Positions 1 through 9,169 are shown, counted from the stretch's first letter. The stretch: DNA of 64,000 nucleotides from Bacillota bacterium (GCA_023410575.1 JAEYPP010000057.1:1-64000); one strand, 5' to 3'. The notes: generated from the sequence alone by a model not told the origin. Numbers and translations are program-made.

Positions 1-194
1 ACAATAGGTAAAACCCAAACGCAAGCATGCTTTAAAGCAAAAAAAACTCCGGATAATACGAATTGATGGTATTGACCACGATACAATCCTGTTAAAATCC
101 GAAGTGGCTTACTCTTGTTCCTGTTATAACAATCAATAAATGCTTCCTCGACTTTGGAATAATCGTCCAAGTCCTGATAACCCTTGTGTTCCAT
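1..194 (-). CDS. ABC exporter (fused permease/ATPase), N-terminal fragment
   Basis: Reading the minus strand from the ATG at 194 gives about 64 codons that run off the left edge of the window. A GGAGG site lies 8 nt before the ATG. After a charged stretch of about 30 residues comes KPLRILTGLYRG, then a hydrophobic segment and the ending HACVWVLPIV. This resembles the start of the first transmembrane helix in fused ABC half-transporters, where a similar HSPVWVLP stretch is common. The ATP-binding part lies outside the window, so the substrate cannot be named. The identification rests on this short segment only. Confidence 0.55.
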   Translation of the reverse strand, partial: MEHKGYQDLDDYSKVEEAFIDCYNRNKSKPLRILTGLYRGQYHQFVLSGVFFALKHACVWVLPI

Positions 195-227
195 CGAGTT
201 TCCTCCGTAATGTATATTCAATTTATG

Positions 228-501
228 GATTCAGGTGTCAAAAGTCCTTAACAAATGAATCTGACGTCATTTTGCACAAAGAAATGCCACGAATATGGGA
301 TGACAAACATAATTTATCCGCAACACGCTTTCGCGCAAAGGAAGTTCGTAACGGTACATAAGTACCTAAAATACAGGCCAAAGTACCGACGACTTCATAA
401 CAGTATGCTCCTAAATTAGGTTTGTCGTCCCATTTTTAGCAAGTCTATTTCGTACAAAATGACGAGGGAAATTATAGAAAAGTACTTTTGACACCCTAAT
501 C
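228..501. repeat. Family A palindromic repeat, copy 1 (full length, diverged)
   Basis: A 274 bp element bounded by imperfect terminal inverted repeats: GATTCAGGTGTCAAAAG on the left and CTTTTGACACCCTAATC on the right. Inner inverted pairs follow (the TGACGTCATTTTG block against CAAAATGACG, and the ATGGGATGACAAAC block against TTGTCGTCCCAT), so the whole unit can fold as one long interrupted hairpin. The apex is decayed compared with the other copies. Copies lie at 8895, 22528 and 24896. It occupies most of the 195-596 gap, where nothing else was recognised. Confidence 0.8.
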
Positions 502-596
502 ACATATGTAAAAAAATTGTACTTTATGATACCATGAGAGCCAGTAAAAATTCAATGAGATATTACTGGAAGATTGTAGCTATAGAATAAAATAAT

Positions 597-1097
597 CTAG
601 GTATCTGATAGTACATTATGAATAATCTCCTCAATTATGTTCTCTAAATTCTGTTCTTTTGTAATACTAGTTTCACAAAGTACATCAGAGTAATCCTTTT
701 CTCTCCACCAACATTGCATTTCTTTTTCACCAAACTCTTGACAATTGGGCTTATATTGATGTCGTTTTAGTGTTTCTTCAAATGGCAAATCAAAATAATA
801 CGCATAAAGATTATCTTGATATAAGAGGTTTGCTAATTCAAATAATGATTTATACCAATCTGCATACATTATTCCTTCCAAAATAACAATTTCGCAGTGC
901 TTACTTCCATAGATCAGAAGTTCCTTCATCAACGGTAACGCTTCCGTATTATTACCATCCTTAACTTTCAACATATCTCTTCGAATTACATCTTGCGAAA
1001 TTAATAATGTATTTCTTCCAAATCTCTTTTGTAATTCTTTCGCTACTGTTGTTTTTCCACATCCTGAATTCCCCCTTAATATAATCAACTTTCCCAT
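597..1097 (-). CDS. P-loop kinase-like protein (AAA_33 / zeta-toxin-like fold)
   Basis: The 166-residue protein opens with a textbook Walker A motif, GNSGCGKTT at residues 9-17, preceded by a hydrophobic beta strand. ILEGIMYADWY in the middle fits the second acidic strand of small nucleoside/polynucleotide kinase-like ATPases, and DLPFEETLKRH is the usual helix after the next strand. This places it with the short P-loop kinases that phosphorylate small molecules or nucleic acid ends. The substrate cannot be read from the sequence. A GGAGG site sits 5 nt before the ATG. It stands alone, with repeat DNA on both sides and no operon partner. No antitoxin-like gene is adjacent, so a toxin role is not supported. 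Confidence 0.7.
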   Translation of the reverse strand: MGKLIILRGNSGCGKTTVAKELQKRFGRNTLLISQDVIRRDMLKVKDGNNTEALPLMKELLIYGSKHCEIVILEGIMYADWYKSLFELANLLYQDNLYAYYFDLPFEETLKRHQYKPNCQEFGEKEMQCWWREKDYSDVLCETSITKEQNLENIIEEIIHNVLSDT

Positions 1098-1431
1098 AGT
1101 TCCTCCGCCAATTCTGAATTATCTAAATAGTTAAAACGAATATACTTCCTTATGACAAATAATTATATCATTTTTCCGTGTGTCTTTCCATACTGTATCA
1201 TTTACACCATCACGCACATGAGAAAATATACCATCCGCTTCTCTCCTCTTTTATACTTTATAAAATCACAACAACTCATACACTCATTTAGTTGTTGCAT
1301 AATGCAACAGCCCACATACCTATATTAGCGTTTGTGATTTTCATGACTTAACAAGAAGAATAAGATTGATTATTATGCTACAGCCCTCATATATCGTATA
1401 TGTTTGTGATTTTTCAATAACTATCCAGGAA

Positions 1432-1547
1432 GGATAAGGTGGATGGTATATTTTCGTAGTGCCTTACAAGTCCCATACTTTCTTTGTGGGCTTGTTTCCA
1501 TCGCGCGCCGAAGAAAATATACAACTCGACCTCTTTCTTCTTTTCAT
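1432..1547 (+). repeat. Family B palindromic repeat, copy 1 (imperfect arms)
   Basis: The conserved core GCCTTACAAGTCCCA, a loop, TGTGGGCTTG and a GCGCGCCG block is present. The flanking arms are only partly complementary here: GGTATATTTTCG on the left against GAAAATATAC on the right, with mismatches outside. The sequence GAAAATATACCATCC at about 1213-1227 matches the left arm in inverse orientation, suggesting that this copy and its neighbour were rearranged. Other copies lie at 1647, 11546, 25261 (inverted) and 42773. Confidence 0.65.
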
Positions 1548-1646
1548 ACTTTATAAAATCACAACAACTCATACACTCATTTAGTTGTTCCATCATGTAA
1601 CAGCCCTCACAACTATATTAGCGTTTGTGATTTCACCACCTATCCC

Positions 1647-1755
1647 GAAGAAAGAGGACACATGTATATTTTCGAAGGCCTTACAAGTCCCACACGCTCT
1701 TTGTGGGCTTGTGAGCGTAGCGCGCCGTAGAAAAATACATGTGTCCTCTTTCTTC
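1647..1755 (+). repeat. Family B palindromic repeat, copy 2
   Basis: The core hairpin (ACAAGTCCCACA, loop, TGTGGGCTTGT) and the GAGCGTAGCGCGCCGTAG block are enclosed by arms of more than 20 bp that match each other almost perfectly (GAAGAAAGAGGACACATGTA on the left, its complement on the right). These arm sequences do not occur in the other copies. A further outer pair, GCGTTTGTGATTT against AAATCACAAACGC, extends the palindrome. Confidence 0.75.
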
Positions 1756-1841
1756 TTCATAATAGAAAATCACAAACGCCCAATACACAACCAGGGCTGT
1801 TGCACTAAGCAACAACCCTCGAGTTCATGAGTTTTGTGATT

Positions 1842-2693
1842 TTACTCTTTTACACCACCGATATTAACACCCTTTACAAAGTATTTCTGGCAGAAAGGAT
1901 AGATAATAATAAATGGAATGATAGCAACCATAACGGCTGCATTAGTTAATGTACTCTGTGAAATGTTTTCTGAAAAGTTTGGTGTATCACCATCCATAAT
2001 TAAGTTACGTAACTTTTGCTGGAAGTTATATAAGCTTGATTTCTGAATGTAAATCTTGAAGTTTGTATAGTCATTCCAAAAAGCAACGGAGAACATAAGA
2101 CCGATTGATGCTAACGCTGCTTTGGATAATGGTAATACAATCTTAAAGAAAGTACCAATCGGTGTACAACCGTCGATGGAAGCCGCCTCGAAAAGTGCTC
2201 CTGGAATACCTTCAAAGAAGTTACGCATTAATACAAGGTTGTAAACATTCATACCTAATGGTAAGATTACCGCCCATAAAGTATCAATTAAGTTTAATTT
2301 CTGCATAACTAAGAAAGAAGGAATCATACCACCACTGAAGATCATAGTGAATAACAATAAGAAAGAAAAGAGATTTCTACCTGGCATATTAAACTGAATC
2401 AATACATAAGCACCTAAAGTAGAAAGAGTTAAACCTACGAATGTACCAGCAATTGTAGTGATACAAGAAACTAAGAAAGGTTTGAATAATGCATCATATG
2501 TTAAAATTACCTTATAACCTTCTAAACCAAAATCTTTTGGCCATAATCTCATACCATAAGAAGTCTTTGTATCGATTGAGTCAACAAAAACCTTCCACAT
2601 AGGAACAAGAATGAATAAACAAACGATAAGGAATATGAAACCGTTGATGATCGGAAATATTTTGATTTTTTTACGTTTTTTTGTTTTCGCCAT
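1842..2693 (-). CDS. Carbohydrate ABC transporter permease, LplC/YtcP type
   Basis: The 283-residue inner-membrane permease has the MalG-like layout: a basic N-terminus (KTKKRKKIK), a first membrane segment at about residues 12-34, a large external loop, then further helices. The EAA loop reads EAASIDGCTPIGTFFKIVLP, the coupling site for the cytoplasmic ATPase. The C-terminus KYFVKGVNIGGVKE is typical of the LplC/YtcP group, which pairs with LplB permeases and large lipoproteins and takes up complex plant oligosaccharides. It starts 12 nt after the LplB-type permease stops, with an AGGAGGGG site. No ATPase gene is present, which is usual for this family because a shared MsmX-type ATPase serves several systems. 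The pectin-gene neighbours suggest oligogalacturonide or rhamnogalacturonide import. Confidence 0.88.
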   Translation of the reverse strand: MAKTKKRKKIKIFPIINGFIFLIVCLFILVPMWKVFVDSIDTKTSYGMRLWPKDFGLEGYKVILTYDALFKPFLVSCITTIAGTFVGLTLSTLGAYVLIQFNMPGRNLFSFLLLFTMIFSGGMIPSFLVMQKLNLIDTLWAVILPLGMNVYNLVLMRNFFEGIPGALFEAASIDGCTPIGTFFKIVLPLSKAALASIGLMFSVAFWNDYTNFKIYIQKSSLYNFQQKLRNLIMDGDTPNFSENISQSTLTNAAVMVAIIPFIIIYPFCQKYFVKGVNIGGVKE

Positions 2694-2705
2694 CTTATTC
2701 CCCTC

Positions 2706-3656
2706 CTATACGATACCGCGTCCGCGGACTTTTTTACTTGCATAGTTACATATTAAAACAAGGGCACAACCAGCAAGAGATCTTAATAAACCTACCGCAG
2801 TTGTATAACCATAGTTCGGAATACCACCACCGAATGTCTGACGGTAAACATAAGTCTGACAAACATCAGATACCGTGTAAACTGCTGAATTGTAAAGAAC
2901 AAATACAGATTCAAAAAGGTTCATAATCTTAGCTAAGTTAAGAATTAATACCGTAATAATTGTATTCGCTAAACTTGGTAATGTAATATATCTCATCTGT
3001 TCCCAACGGTTTGCACCATCAATGCCTGCTGCTTCGTATTGTTCAGGACTAATACCAGATAAAGTGGCAAGGTAGATGATCGTTCCCCAACCGGTATCTT
3101 TCCAAATATTTATCATATAATAAACCGGTCTCCACCAGCGTTCCTCTGCCAAGAAGTAAATCATCTCGCTTTTGTCAATAACACCGATATTAACTAAAAG
3201 TGAGTTAATAAGGCCTTCACTTGATGGAGAAAGAATTAAGCGGAAAACAGACGCTGTAACTACCCATGACATAAAGTGAGGGAGATAAATAAGTGTCTGA
3301 ACAGCCTTCTTTGCTTTCAAGTTTTTCATTTCATTTAACAGCAAGGAAATGATAACTGCCATAAATGTATTTAAGAGTAACTTAACAATTGAAAGTTCAA
3401 ATGTATTAACAAATGCATTAATAAAATCATCTTTTTGAAATAACTTTTGAAAATGTTTTAAACCAACAAATACCGGCTCTTGCGCCATCTTATAATCGTA
3501 GAATGAGTATTTAATGAAATACATAGGTAAATAATTAAATAACGCGATAAAAATTAATACCGGTAAAAACATCACATAGAACCATCTATGAGTATAAATT
3601 CTAGCGCCAAGAGATTTCGTACTCACAGGCACCTTCTTTTTGCGCTCAATGTTCAT
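2706..3656 (-). CDS. Carbohydrate ABC transporter permease, LplB/YteP type
   Basis: The 316-residue permease has about six membrane segments. The first, at about residues 27-48, follows the basic leader MNIERKKKVPVSTKSLG. The EAA coupling loop is EAAGIDGANRWEQMRYITLP. It ends with the C-terminal motif YASKKVRGRGIV, seen in LplB-type proteins. An upstream in-frame ATG at 3674 overlaps the AAAGGAAG ribosome site, so the ATG at 3656 (7 nt downstream of that site) is the better start. It lies between the solute-binding lipoprotein gene and the LplC-type permease gene, forming a three-gene importer. A hairpin separates it from the lipoprotein gene and probably lowers permease expression relative to the binding protein. 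Confidence 0.88.
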   Translation of the reverse strand: MNIERKKKVPVSTKSLGARIYTHRWFYVMFLPVLIFIALFNYLPMYFIKYSFYDYKMAQEPVFVGLKHFQKLFQKDDFINAFVNTFELSIVKLLLNTFMAVIISLLLNEMKNLKAKKAVQTLIYLPHFMSWVVTASVFRLILSPSSEGLINSLLVNIGVIDKSEMIYFLAEERWWRPVYYMINIWKDTGWGTIIYLATLSGISPEQYEAAGIDGANRWEQMRYITLPSLANTIITVLILNLAKIMNLFESVFVLYNSAVYTVSDVCQTYVYRQTFGGGIPNYGYTTAVGLLRSLAGCALVLICNYASKKVRGRGIV

Positions 3657-3712
3657 AAAAGCACTTCCTTTCATGAAATAGAATTCCTCTCACGAGCATC
3701 TCTCGTGATAAG

Positions 3713-3737
3713 GAGGGGCCAAAATTGCTAGCCCCTC
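3713..3737 (-). terminator. Intercistronic hairpin between lipoprotein and permease genes
   Basis: GAGGGGC pairs with GCCCCTC around an 11 nt loop, 45 nt after the lipoprotein stop. There is no strong T-run, so it probably acts as a partial terminator or an mRNA 3' protector that keeps the binding protein more abundant than the permeases. A second small hairpin, CACGAG with CTCGTG (3691-3707), lies just upstream of the permease ribosome site. Confidence 0.55.
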
Positions 3738-3781
3738 TTTCAATCATTAACAATAAACTAAAATAACTTAATTATTTAGCA

Positions 3782-5362
3782 TTAGTTTAAGGATTCTAAT
3801 ATTTCAGAAACCATACCAGCAGATCTTTCTAAGTATTCATTCATACCATCTTCTACACTTACGCCACCCGTAACAACTTTAGTAACGATCTGTGTACGAA
3901 TGTCCCAAAGGTCTGCATTGTATTCATTCATCGTATCATTAGAAACGATTACTGGTGCAGAAGTAGACCATTCATTGAATTTATTAGCAACATCAAGAGC
4001 TACTGGGTCTACCGAATCAATACCAGGGTCAGCATTATCTACATAAGTTGCAAAGCTTAACATTGGATCGATATGGGCTTTCTTTAATAATGTATCAGGT
4101 TTTTCTAAGGAAGCTAACATATGGAACTGACCTTCTTCGTAGGAAACAGAATCTGTTTCAGTTAACTGAATTGTTTCAGCAACATCATTCCAATGAACGC
4201 CCTTAACACCATAGGTCCAAAGTGTCTGAACATCACCACCATCTAACATTGTCTCAAAGAAGTACTTGAAGATACCAGCTGGATTCTCAGCCTTTGTAGT
4301 AATACACCAAGCTGGTGCCTGTCTTTCAACGTATGCGCCAAGCTCTTTAATAGGAGCAAGAGCAATTAATTCTTTGTCTAATCCGTTTGCTTCTAAGTTA
4401 GCCTCTAAAGTAGAAGCCCATGTTCCAGCCCAGTATGTGAATACACCGAACTTATCATCGAAGAACTTATTACGGCAATCTTTTGTACCATTTGTGATTG
4501 TTTCTTTATCAATGTAACCAGCTTCATAAGCATCTTTTAATCTCTGAAGCGCTGCCTTCATAGAATCAGCAGAGAAACCATCAATCCAAGTACCATTTTC
4601 ATCTTTTGTGAAGTCTGGATACGCATCCTGGTAGAATTCAGGTAAGTAGTTTGTGTATGGAGCTTCTACACCGATAAGACCTGCTGCAGAAACACCATAT
4701 GTGTTAGTTGGATCCCCACTATTATTCATATCATTTTCAGTAAATAATTTTAACATGTTAAGGTATTCATCATACGTAGTTGGAGCTTCAATACCAACTT
4801 TATCTAACCATGCCTTCTTTACATATGTTACACAACCATTACCACGAGATGGAGTAAATCCATAAAGTTTTCCATCCACTTTGATCGATTCCATAGCAGA
4901 TTCATTCGTGATTCTGCCAGAAGCTTTTAATTCTGAATTATCCCAGTACTCGGTAAGATCAGCTAGTAATCCTGCACTTGCATAGTTTGCATAGTAAGAA
5001 CCACCTAAGATAACAACATCTGGCCAGTTACCACCAGAGAAAGTTAAACCAACGGCGTCATAGTAACCAGAATGATCTGGCTGTGTAAACACAATATCAA
5101 TACCAAGTTCTGCTTCAAGTGCAGATTCGAACTGAGCACGTCCCTGTGGCTCTGTAAATACAGTACCATCTACCATTACATTAATAGAAGCTGGTTTTTC
5201 AACTTCACCTGCAACCGTACCAGTTGGTGTTGTAGTCGCACTATTATCTGTTGTAGATGATGTGTCACCCTTGGCCTCTTCTGTGCTACCACAAGCTGTT
5301 AAGCTAAGTACTAAAGAAAGAGCTAAACCAAGTGATAAGAATTTCTGTGTAGCTTTTTTCAT
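3782..5362 (-). CDS. Extracellular solute-binding lipoprotein of the LplBC importer
   Basis: The 526-residue secreted lipoprotein has the N-terminus MKKATQKFLSLGLALSLVLS followed by the lipobox LTAC (lipidated Cys at about residue 24). A Ser/Thr-rich linker TSSTTDNSATTTPT comes next. The body has the features of the large (about 500-residue) LplA/YtcQ-type binding proteins that deliver plant oligosaccharides to LplB/LplC permeases, including the YGFTPSRG segment after a VDGKLYGF strand. The ATG at 5377 overlaps the GGAGG site, so the ATG at 5362 is the likely start. It is the first gene of the operon and is divergent from a membrane-bound AraC regulator that probably controls it. Confidence 0.88.
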   Translation of the reverse strand: MKKATQKFLSLGLALSLVLSLTACGSTEEAKGDTSSTTDNSATTTPTGTVAGEVEKPASINVMVDGTVFTEPQGRAQFESALEAELGIDIVFTQPDHSGYYDAVGLTFSGGNWPDVVILGGSYYANYASAGLLADLTEYWDNSELKASGRITNESAMESIKVDGKLYGFTPSRGNGCVTYVKKAWLDKVGIEAPTTYDEYLNMLKLFTENDMNNSGDPTNTYGVSAAGLIGVEAPYTNYLPEFYQDAYPDFTKDENGTWIDGFSADSMKAALQRLKDAYEAGYIDKETITNGTKDCRNKFFDDKFGVFTYWAGTWASTLEANLEANGLDKELIALAPIKELGAYVERQAPAWCITTKAENPAGIFKYFFETMLDGGDVQTLWTYGVKGVHWNDVAETIQLTETDSVSYEEGQFHMLASLEKPDTLLKKAHIDPMLSFATYVDNADPGIDSVDPVALDVANKFNEWSTSAPVIVSNDTMNEYNADLWDIRTQIVTKVVTGGVSVEDGMNEYLERSAGMVSEILESLN

Positions 5363-5849
5363 CGTAGTATCCTCCATTAGGAATAATTATGATTTTGTTT
5401 CACAACAAGTAAGATAAATAACTTTCTTGTTTATGATTAAATGAAACGATAAATCATTTCATCTTTAGTCGAAATACGTTTTCCATCAACTTCAATTATG
5501 TAAAATAATGCCGATGAAGATCTGCATTTCTAATCTCCTCCGAACTCACGATACGAATCCTATGATTTGTTAAGTTTTGTTCGAATTGACATCATTATAC
5601 TACCACGCTTCGTACATTTTTAACAAGAATCAATCTTTTATATCAGTGTGCAATTTTTACGACAGTTCTGTAAGCCTTGATTTTACTGCCTTTGATGGCA
5701 TTATGTAAAGTTAAAATCAAATGTGTATGTACTTTCATTTCTGAATATTCTAAAAATTTGTCTCTATCTGTTGCAAATGTTGCACCACTTTGTTATAATT
5801 CTATAGCACATATTTGTTTGCTTTTACTAAATCAAAAGAGAGAAATTGA
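5363..5849. other. Divergent intergenic region between importer operon and AraC regulator
   Basis: This gap of 487 bases carries no gene. It holds a plus-strand promoter for the regulator (5771-5799) and, on the minus strand, a TATAAT hexamer at 5594-5599 with an extended TAG in front but no well-spaced -35. That pattern fits an activator-dependent promoter for the importer operon. A short inverted pair, AAGCCTTGATTTTAC / GTAAAGTTAAAATC, lies near 5675-5720. No operator sequence could be defined. Confidence 0.45.
5771..5799 (+). promoter_or_regulatory. Sigma-A-type promoter of the AraC regulator gene
   Basis: TTGCAA and TATAAT are separated by exactly 17 bp, about 50 nt before the start codon at 5850. 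Good match to the vegetative consensus. Confidence 0.7.
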
Positions 5850-8138
5850 ATGAAAAGTACGAAATATTTAAAAAACAATAATCATGGTGTTATATTTTTA
5901 CTTCGCTTTGTAACCTCTTACAGCATATTGCTCATATTTGTCCTTATTATGGGGTTACTTTTATGTCAATATGGAATAACGGATGCAAAGAACAATCTTG
6001 AGAAACAGAATAAATCGATATTATATAAATCAGTGAATACACTTGATCAATCACTTAATCTAATGAATGCCTTAGTTACTCAAATAAGTAATGAAAGCAG
6101 TCTACGTTCTTTAGTCAAAATGACGGATACCCAAAGTACTGATTTTCAAATAAATGCACAAATTGTGAAATCATTATTAGGAGATTTCTATCCACTTCAG
6201 GCTATATTACCACTTCACGACTACTATATTTATTTACCAAAACCAAATTATGTTCTATCCAGTGGTACATTATCTGATGTTCGTCTTTTTTATAAGTACT
6301 ATAAAGCATTTGACGAAACATATTATCAGGATTGGCTTTCTATGATGAATAAGGAGGAATTTCTTGAGTTCATTGAGATGAAACCTTATTATCAAGGAAA
6401 GTTTAACTCTTTTTTATATAAAGTTCCGATTTTAACTTCTTATCTTACTGGTAATGCAAACGCTACGATTTGTTTTGAAATAAGCAAGGCAAAATTAGAG
6501 GATATGTTTTCTACATGCAATTTATTCCAGACAGGTTTTCTACTCATTACCGACCAAGATAATAAAGAAGTTTTTCGTATCACCTCATCAGAAACCAAGG
6601 AAAACTCACCGAATTTATTATTAGCAGCAATAAAGGAGCAAAAATTGGATTCCTTGAATGACTCTTCTAAGCTGAAACTAGGTGACAAATCCTATGTTGT
6701 AACCAAGGCGGAATCTAATATAAGAAAATGGAATTATTACTTAGTGCAACCTTCTGAGCTTATATTTATGGATTTAAAGTCTTATCAGAATGATTATAGT
6801 TTCATAATTGTTTTAACTTGTATCTCTTGTCTATTTTTGATTTATATTCTTTCTAAACGAAATATTAAGCCTATCTTAGAGTTTAAAACTAAATTGGATG
6901 ATTCTTTACAAGAAAAAAATTCTCTTGTACTTAAATTAGAAGAACAACGTCCGATGATATATAACTCTTATATGGCACGTATTATGAAGGGTTTAATTTC
7001 AGATGAACAAGAAGTAGAAGAAATCCGAGATTTTCTTCGTTTAAATCAACCAGACAAAAAATATTCTGTGCTTTATGCTAGTGTATATGAAAATCAGATG
7101 GAACGATATAGAGAGGATTCAATCCATAATTCTGAAGATGACAAAAATCAAAGTGATTACAGCGATATTATTCACAGTTATTTTTTTGAATATTTCGGAG
7201 ATGACATCTTAATCTACGATGTTGAAATCAACTCATTTGCCATATTGCTCACAACAGATTCTGATACTAGTTTAGAAGAAATTAATAAGACGATTGAACA
7301 TACATTTATTGAACTCCACAATCAACTAATGTCAGACCATTCTATCTGGATTTTTGGTGGTTTAGGTAACAGAAACCATCAACTTAGCTACATTTGGAGA
7401 TCATATCAGCAATCAATTCAGGCTATTTCTTACATTCACGAAGGTAATGTCTTTCAATCATTTATGGATATTAAGCGTGACAAATCCAGTTATTACTATC
7501 CTGTAGAAATGGCGCAGCAATTGTCCAATTTTATAAACTTCGGTAACGTAAAGCAGGTAAATGAAATATTTCGTTTATTAAAAAAGATGAACTTTGAAGA
7601 TGTTTCTCTACCAGTTTCTCTTGTACAATGGTTATTTTCTGATGTTCGAAATACATTGCTTAAGGTTCGTTTTCAAATGAAAGTAACTGAGGAAAATCAA
7701 AAGAATTTAGAGTCCATTGACATAGCCTTTCATCAAAAAATGACTTTGGAAGTTTTGGAAGACATTTCGATCAGATTATGTTCTTTAAACGAACAAAAAG
7801 TTGAAGGCAATCGATTAATTGCAAATATTCAATCCTATATAAGAGAAAACTATATGGATTCTTCTTTAAGCTTAAAGAAAATCTCTGAGGTATTTAACAT
7901 CTCCGAAAGTTACTTTTCTTATCTATTTAAAGCAGAAACCAAACAAAACTTTTCCGAATATCTCGAATTGATCCGTATGGACCAAGCTATGATATTACTG
8001 AAAACGACTGATATTAACATCAGTAATATGTATTTAGAACTTGGCTATAACAATGCGAACTCTTTCCGTCGTGCTTTTAAAAAAGTACATGGTGTATCAC
8101 CAAAGACGATTCGCGAAACGAATATTGCGTATGAATAA
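5850..8138 (+). CDS. Membrane-anchored AraC-family regulator, YesS-like
   Basis: The 762-residue protein has a cytoplasmic start, a first membrane helix at about residues 19-43, an extracellular sensor region of about 270 residues, a second helix at about 314-333, a long cytoplasmic linker, and a C-terminal AraC double helix-turn-helix (about 660-758) with SLKKISEVFNISESYFSYLF and the signature NANSFRRAFKKVHGVSPK. Size and layout match Bacillus YesS, a one-component activator of rhamnogalacturonan genes. It is divergent from the LplBC importer and 29 nt upstream of a rhamnogalacturonan acetylesterase gene, as in the yes cluster. It probably senses an external pectic oligosaccharide and activates the importer operon. 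The ligand is inferred from context. Confidence 0.85.
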   Translation: MKSTKYLKNNNHGVIFLLRFVTSYSILLIFVLIMGLLLCQYGITDAKNNLEKQNKSILYKSVNTLDQSLNLMNALVTQISNESSLRSLVKMTDTQSTDFQINAQIVKSLLGDFYPLQAILPLHDYYIYLPKPNYVLSSGTLSDVRLFYKYYKAFDETYYQDWLSMMNKEEFLEFIEMKPYYQGKFNSFLYKVPILTSYLTGNANATICFEISKAKLEDMFSTCNLFQTGFLLITDQDNKEVFRITSSETKENSPNLLLAAIKEQKLDSLNDSSKLKLGDKSYVVTKAESNIRKWNYYLVQPSELIFMDLKSYQNDYSFIIVLTCISCLFLIYILSKRNIKPILEFKTKLDDSLQEKNSLVLKLEEQRPMIYNSYMARIMKGLISDEQEVEEIRDFLRLNQPDKKYSVLYASVYENQMERYREDSIHNSEDDKNQSDYSDIIHSYFFEYFGDDILIYDVEINSFAILLTTDSDTSLEEINKTIEHTFIELHNQLMSDHSIWIFGGLGNRNHQLSYIWRSYQQSIQAISYIHEGNVFQSFMDIKRDKSSYYYPVEMAQQLSNFINFGNVKQVNEIFRLLKKMNFEDVSLPVSLVQWLFSDVRNTLLKVRFQMKVTEENQKNLESIDIAFHQKMTLEVLEDISIRLCSLNEQKVEGNRLIANIQSYIRENYMDSSLSLKKISEVFNISESYFSYLFKAETKQNFSEYLELIRMDQAMILLKTTDINISNMYLELGYNNANSFRRAFKKVHGVSPKTIRETNIAYE

Positions 8139-8167
8139 GAGATCGAATTTTCACTAGGAGGATTTAT

Positions 8168-8893
8168 ATGTTACCACGCATCTTTTGGGCAGGCGATTCC
8201 ACAGTAAAACAAAATGATTATACCTCATATCCACAAACTGGTATTGGGCAGGGCTTACCACTCTACTTAAAAAAAGACATCATTATCATAAATCGAGCAG
8301 AGAACGGTCGAAGTACGAAAAGCTTTATTGAAGAAGGACGACTAAAGGCAATCGATCAGGACATTCAAAAAGGTGACTTTCTCTTTATACAATTCGGTCA
8401 CAACGATGAAAAACCTGATATCGAGCGTCATACGGATGCATTTACGACTTATCAAGATAACCTGAAAGCATTTATAAGAGTGGCACGCACTCATAACGCC
8501 CATCCTGTATTGATCACCTCACTATATCGTCGAATTTTTGACGATATAGGAATCTTAGTAGATAAGACTCATCAGGATTATCCTACTGCAATGATAGAAT
8601 TAGGTGAGAAATTACAAGTACCGGTGATCGATTTATGTTCTATCAGCAAGCAATTAATCCAAGAGGCTGGACCTTTAAAAAGTAAAGATTGGTTTTTACA
8701 TATCGCACCAAATCGATATTCTAATTTTCCAGAAGGCAAATCGGATAACTCACATCTTCAATATGAAGGTGCTGTATTCTTTGCAAAAATTATTGCAGAT
8801 GAATTAAGAAAGTTTGGAGGCAAATACGAAGCACTTCTACTCCCGTTAGAACCTGAAAAAGAAGACGCTTATCTACTTCACGATACACTTTAA
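8168..8893 (+). CDS. rhgT: Rhamnogalacturonan acetylesterase, CE12 family (SGNH fold)
   Basis: The 241-residue hydrolase shows all SGNH blocks: the nucleophile in WAGDSTV, the ENGRSTKSF block with its Asn/Gly, FGHNDEK with the oxyanion Asn, and DNSHLQYEG with the catalytic Asp and His. This arrangement is that of CE12 esterases such as Bacillus RhgT (YesT), which remove acetyl groups from rhamnogalacturonan. There is no signal peptide, so it probably acts in the cytoplasm on imported oligosaccharides. It has an AGGAGG site and follows the YesS-like regulator by 29 nt, so the two are likely cotranscribed. A family A repeat begins 1 nt after its stop codon. Confidence 0.88.
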   Translation: MLPRIFWAGDSTVKQNDYTSYPQTGIGQGLPLYLKKDIIIINRAENGRSTKSFIEEGRLKAIDQDIQKGDFLFIQFGHNDEKPDIERHTDAFTTYQDNLKAFIRVARTHNAHPVLITSLYRRIFDDIGILVDKTHQDYPTAMIELGEKLQVPVIDLCSISKQLIQEAGPLKSKDWFLHIAPNRYSNFPEGKSDNSHLQYEGAVFFAKIIADELRKFGGKYEALLLPLEPEKEDAYLLHDTL

Positions 8894-8894
8894 T

Positions 8895-9169
8895 GATTCA
8901 GGTGTCAAAGTCCTTAAGAAAGAAGTCTGACGTCATTTTGCGCACATAGCTGCTATGAATATGGGATGACAAACATAATTTATACGCAACACTCTTTCGC
9001 TTGAATGAAGTTCGTAGCGGTACATAAGGGCCTAAAATACAGGCCCTAAGTACCGACGACTTCATAACAGTATGCTCCTAAATTATATTTGTCATCCCAT
9101 TTTTAGTAAGTCTATTTATGTGCAAAATGACGTATGAAATTATGTAAAAGGACTTTTGACACCTGAATC
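8895..9169. repeat. Family A palindromic repeat, copy 2 (full length)
   Basis: This 275 bp copy has near-perfect terminal inverted repeats (GATTCAGGTGTCAAA... against ...TTTGACACCTGAATC). Four inner tiers pair: ACGTCATTTTGC with GCAAAATGACGT, ATGGGATGACAAA with TTTGTCATCCCAT, TGAAGT..CGGTAC with GTACCG..ACTTCA, and the apex AAGGGCCT with AGGCCCTA. It begins directly behind the acetylesterase stop codon and ends just before the GH43 relic, so it separates what may once have been one operon. No convincing target-site duplication is visible. Confidence 0.85.

Larger units (their letters stand above)
1098..1841. other. Gene-free region of nested repeats (744 bp)
   Basis: Nothing here looks like a gene. 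The region holds two direct copies (about 1247-1343 and 1548-1633) of a roughly 90 bp block starting CTTTATAAAATCACAACAAC and ending GCGTTTGTGATTT. An inverted, diverged copy spans about 1763-1842. Two family B elements lie between them. Because the block at 1555-1635 and its inverse at 1763-1842 flank family B copy 2, the interval 1555-1842 is one large interrupted palindrome. The hairpin at 1783-1811 (AGGGCTGTTGC against GCAACAACCCT) lies just behind the stop of the permease gene and may serve as its terminator, although no clear T-run follows. Confidence 0.6.

Noticed and set aside
597..1097. Zeta-toxin of a toxin-antitoxin pair
   Set aside because: Walker A fits, but no antitoxin gene is adjacent and the downstream motifs are generic for small P-loop kinases.
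1585..1830. Plus-strand frame with a GLVSVARRRK peptide, also found in a minus-strand frame near 25059-25301
   Set aside because: The shared peptide comes from the family B DNA repeat read in different frames; no ribosome site fits and codon use is unlike the neighbours.
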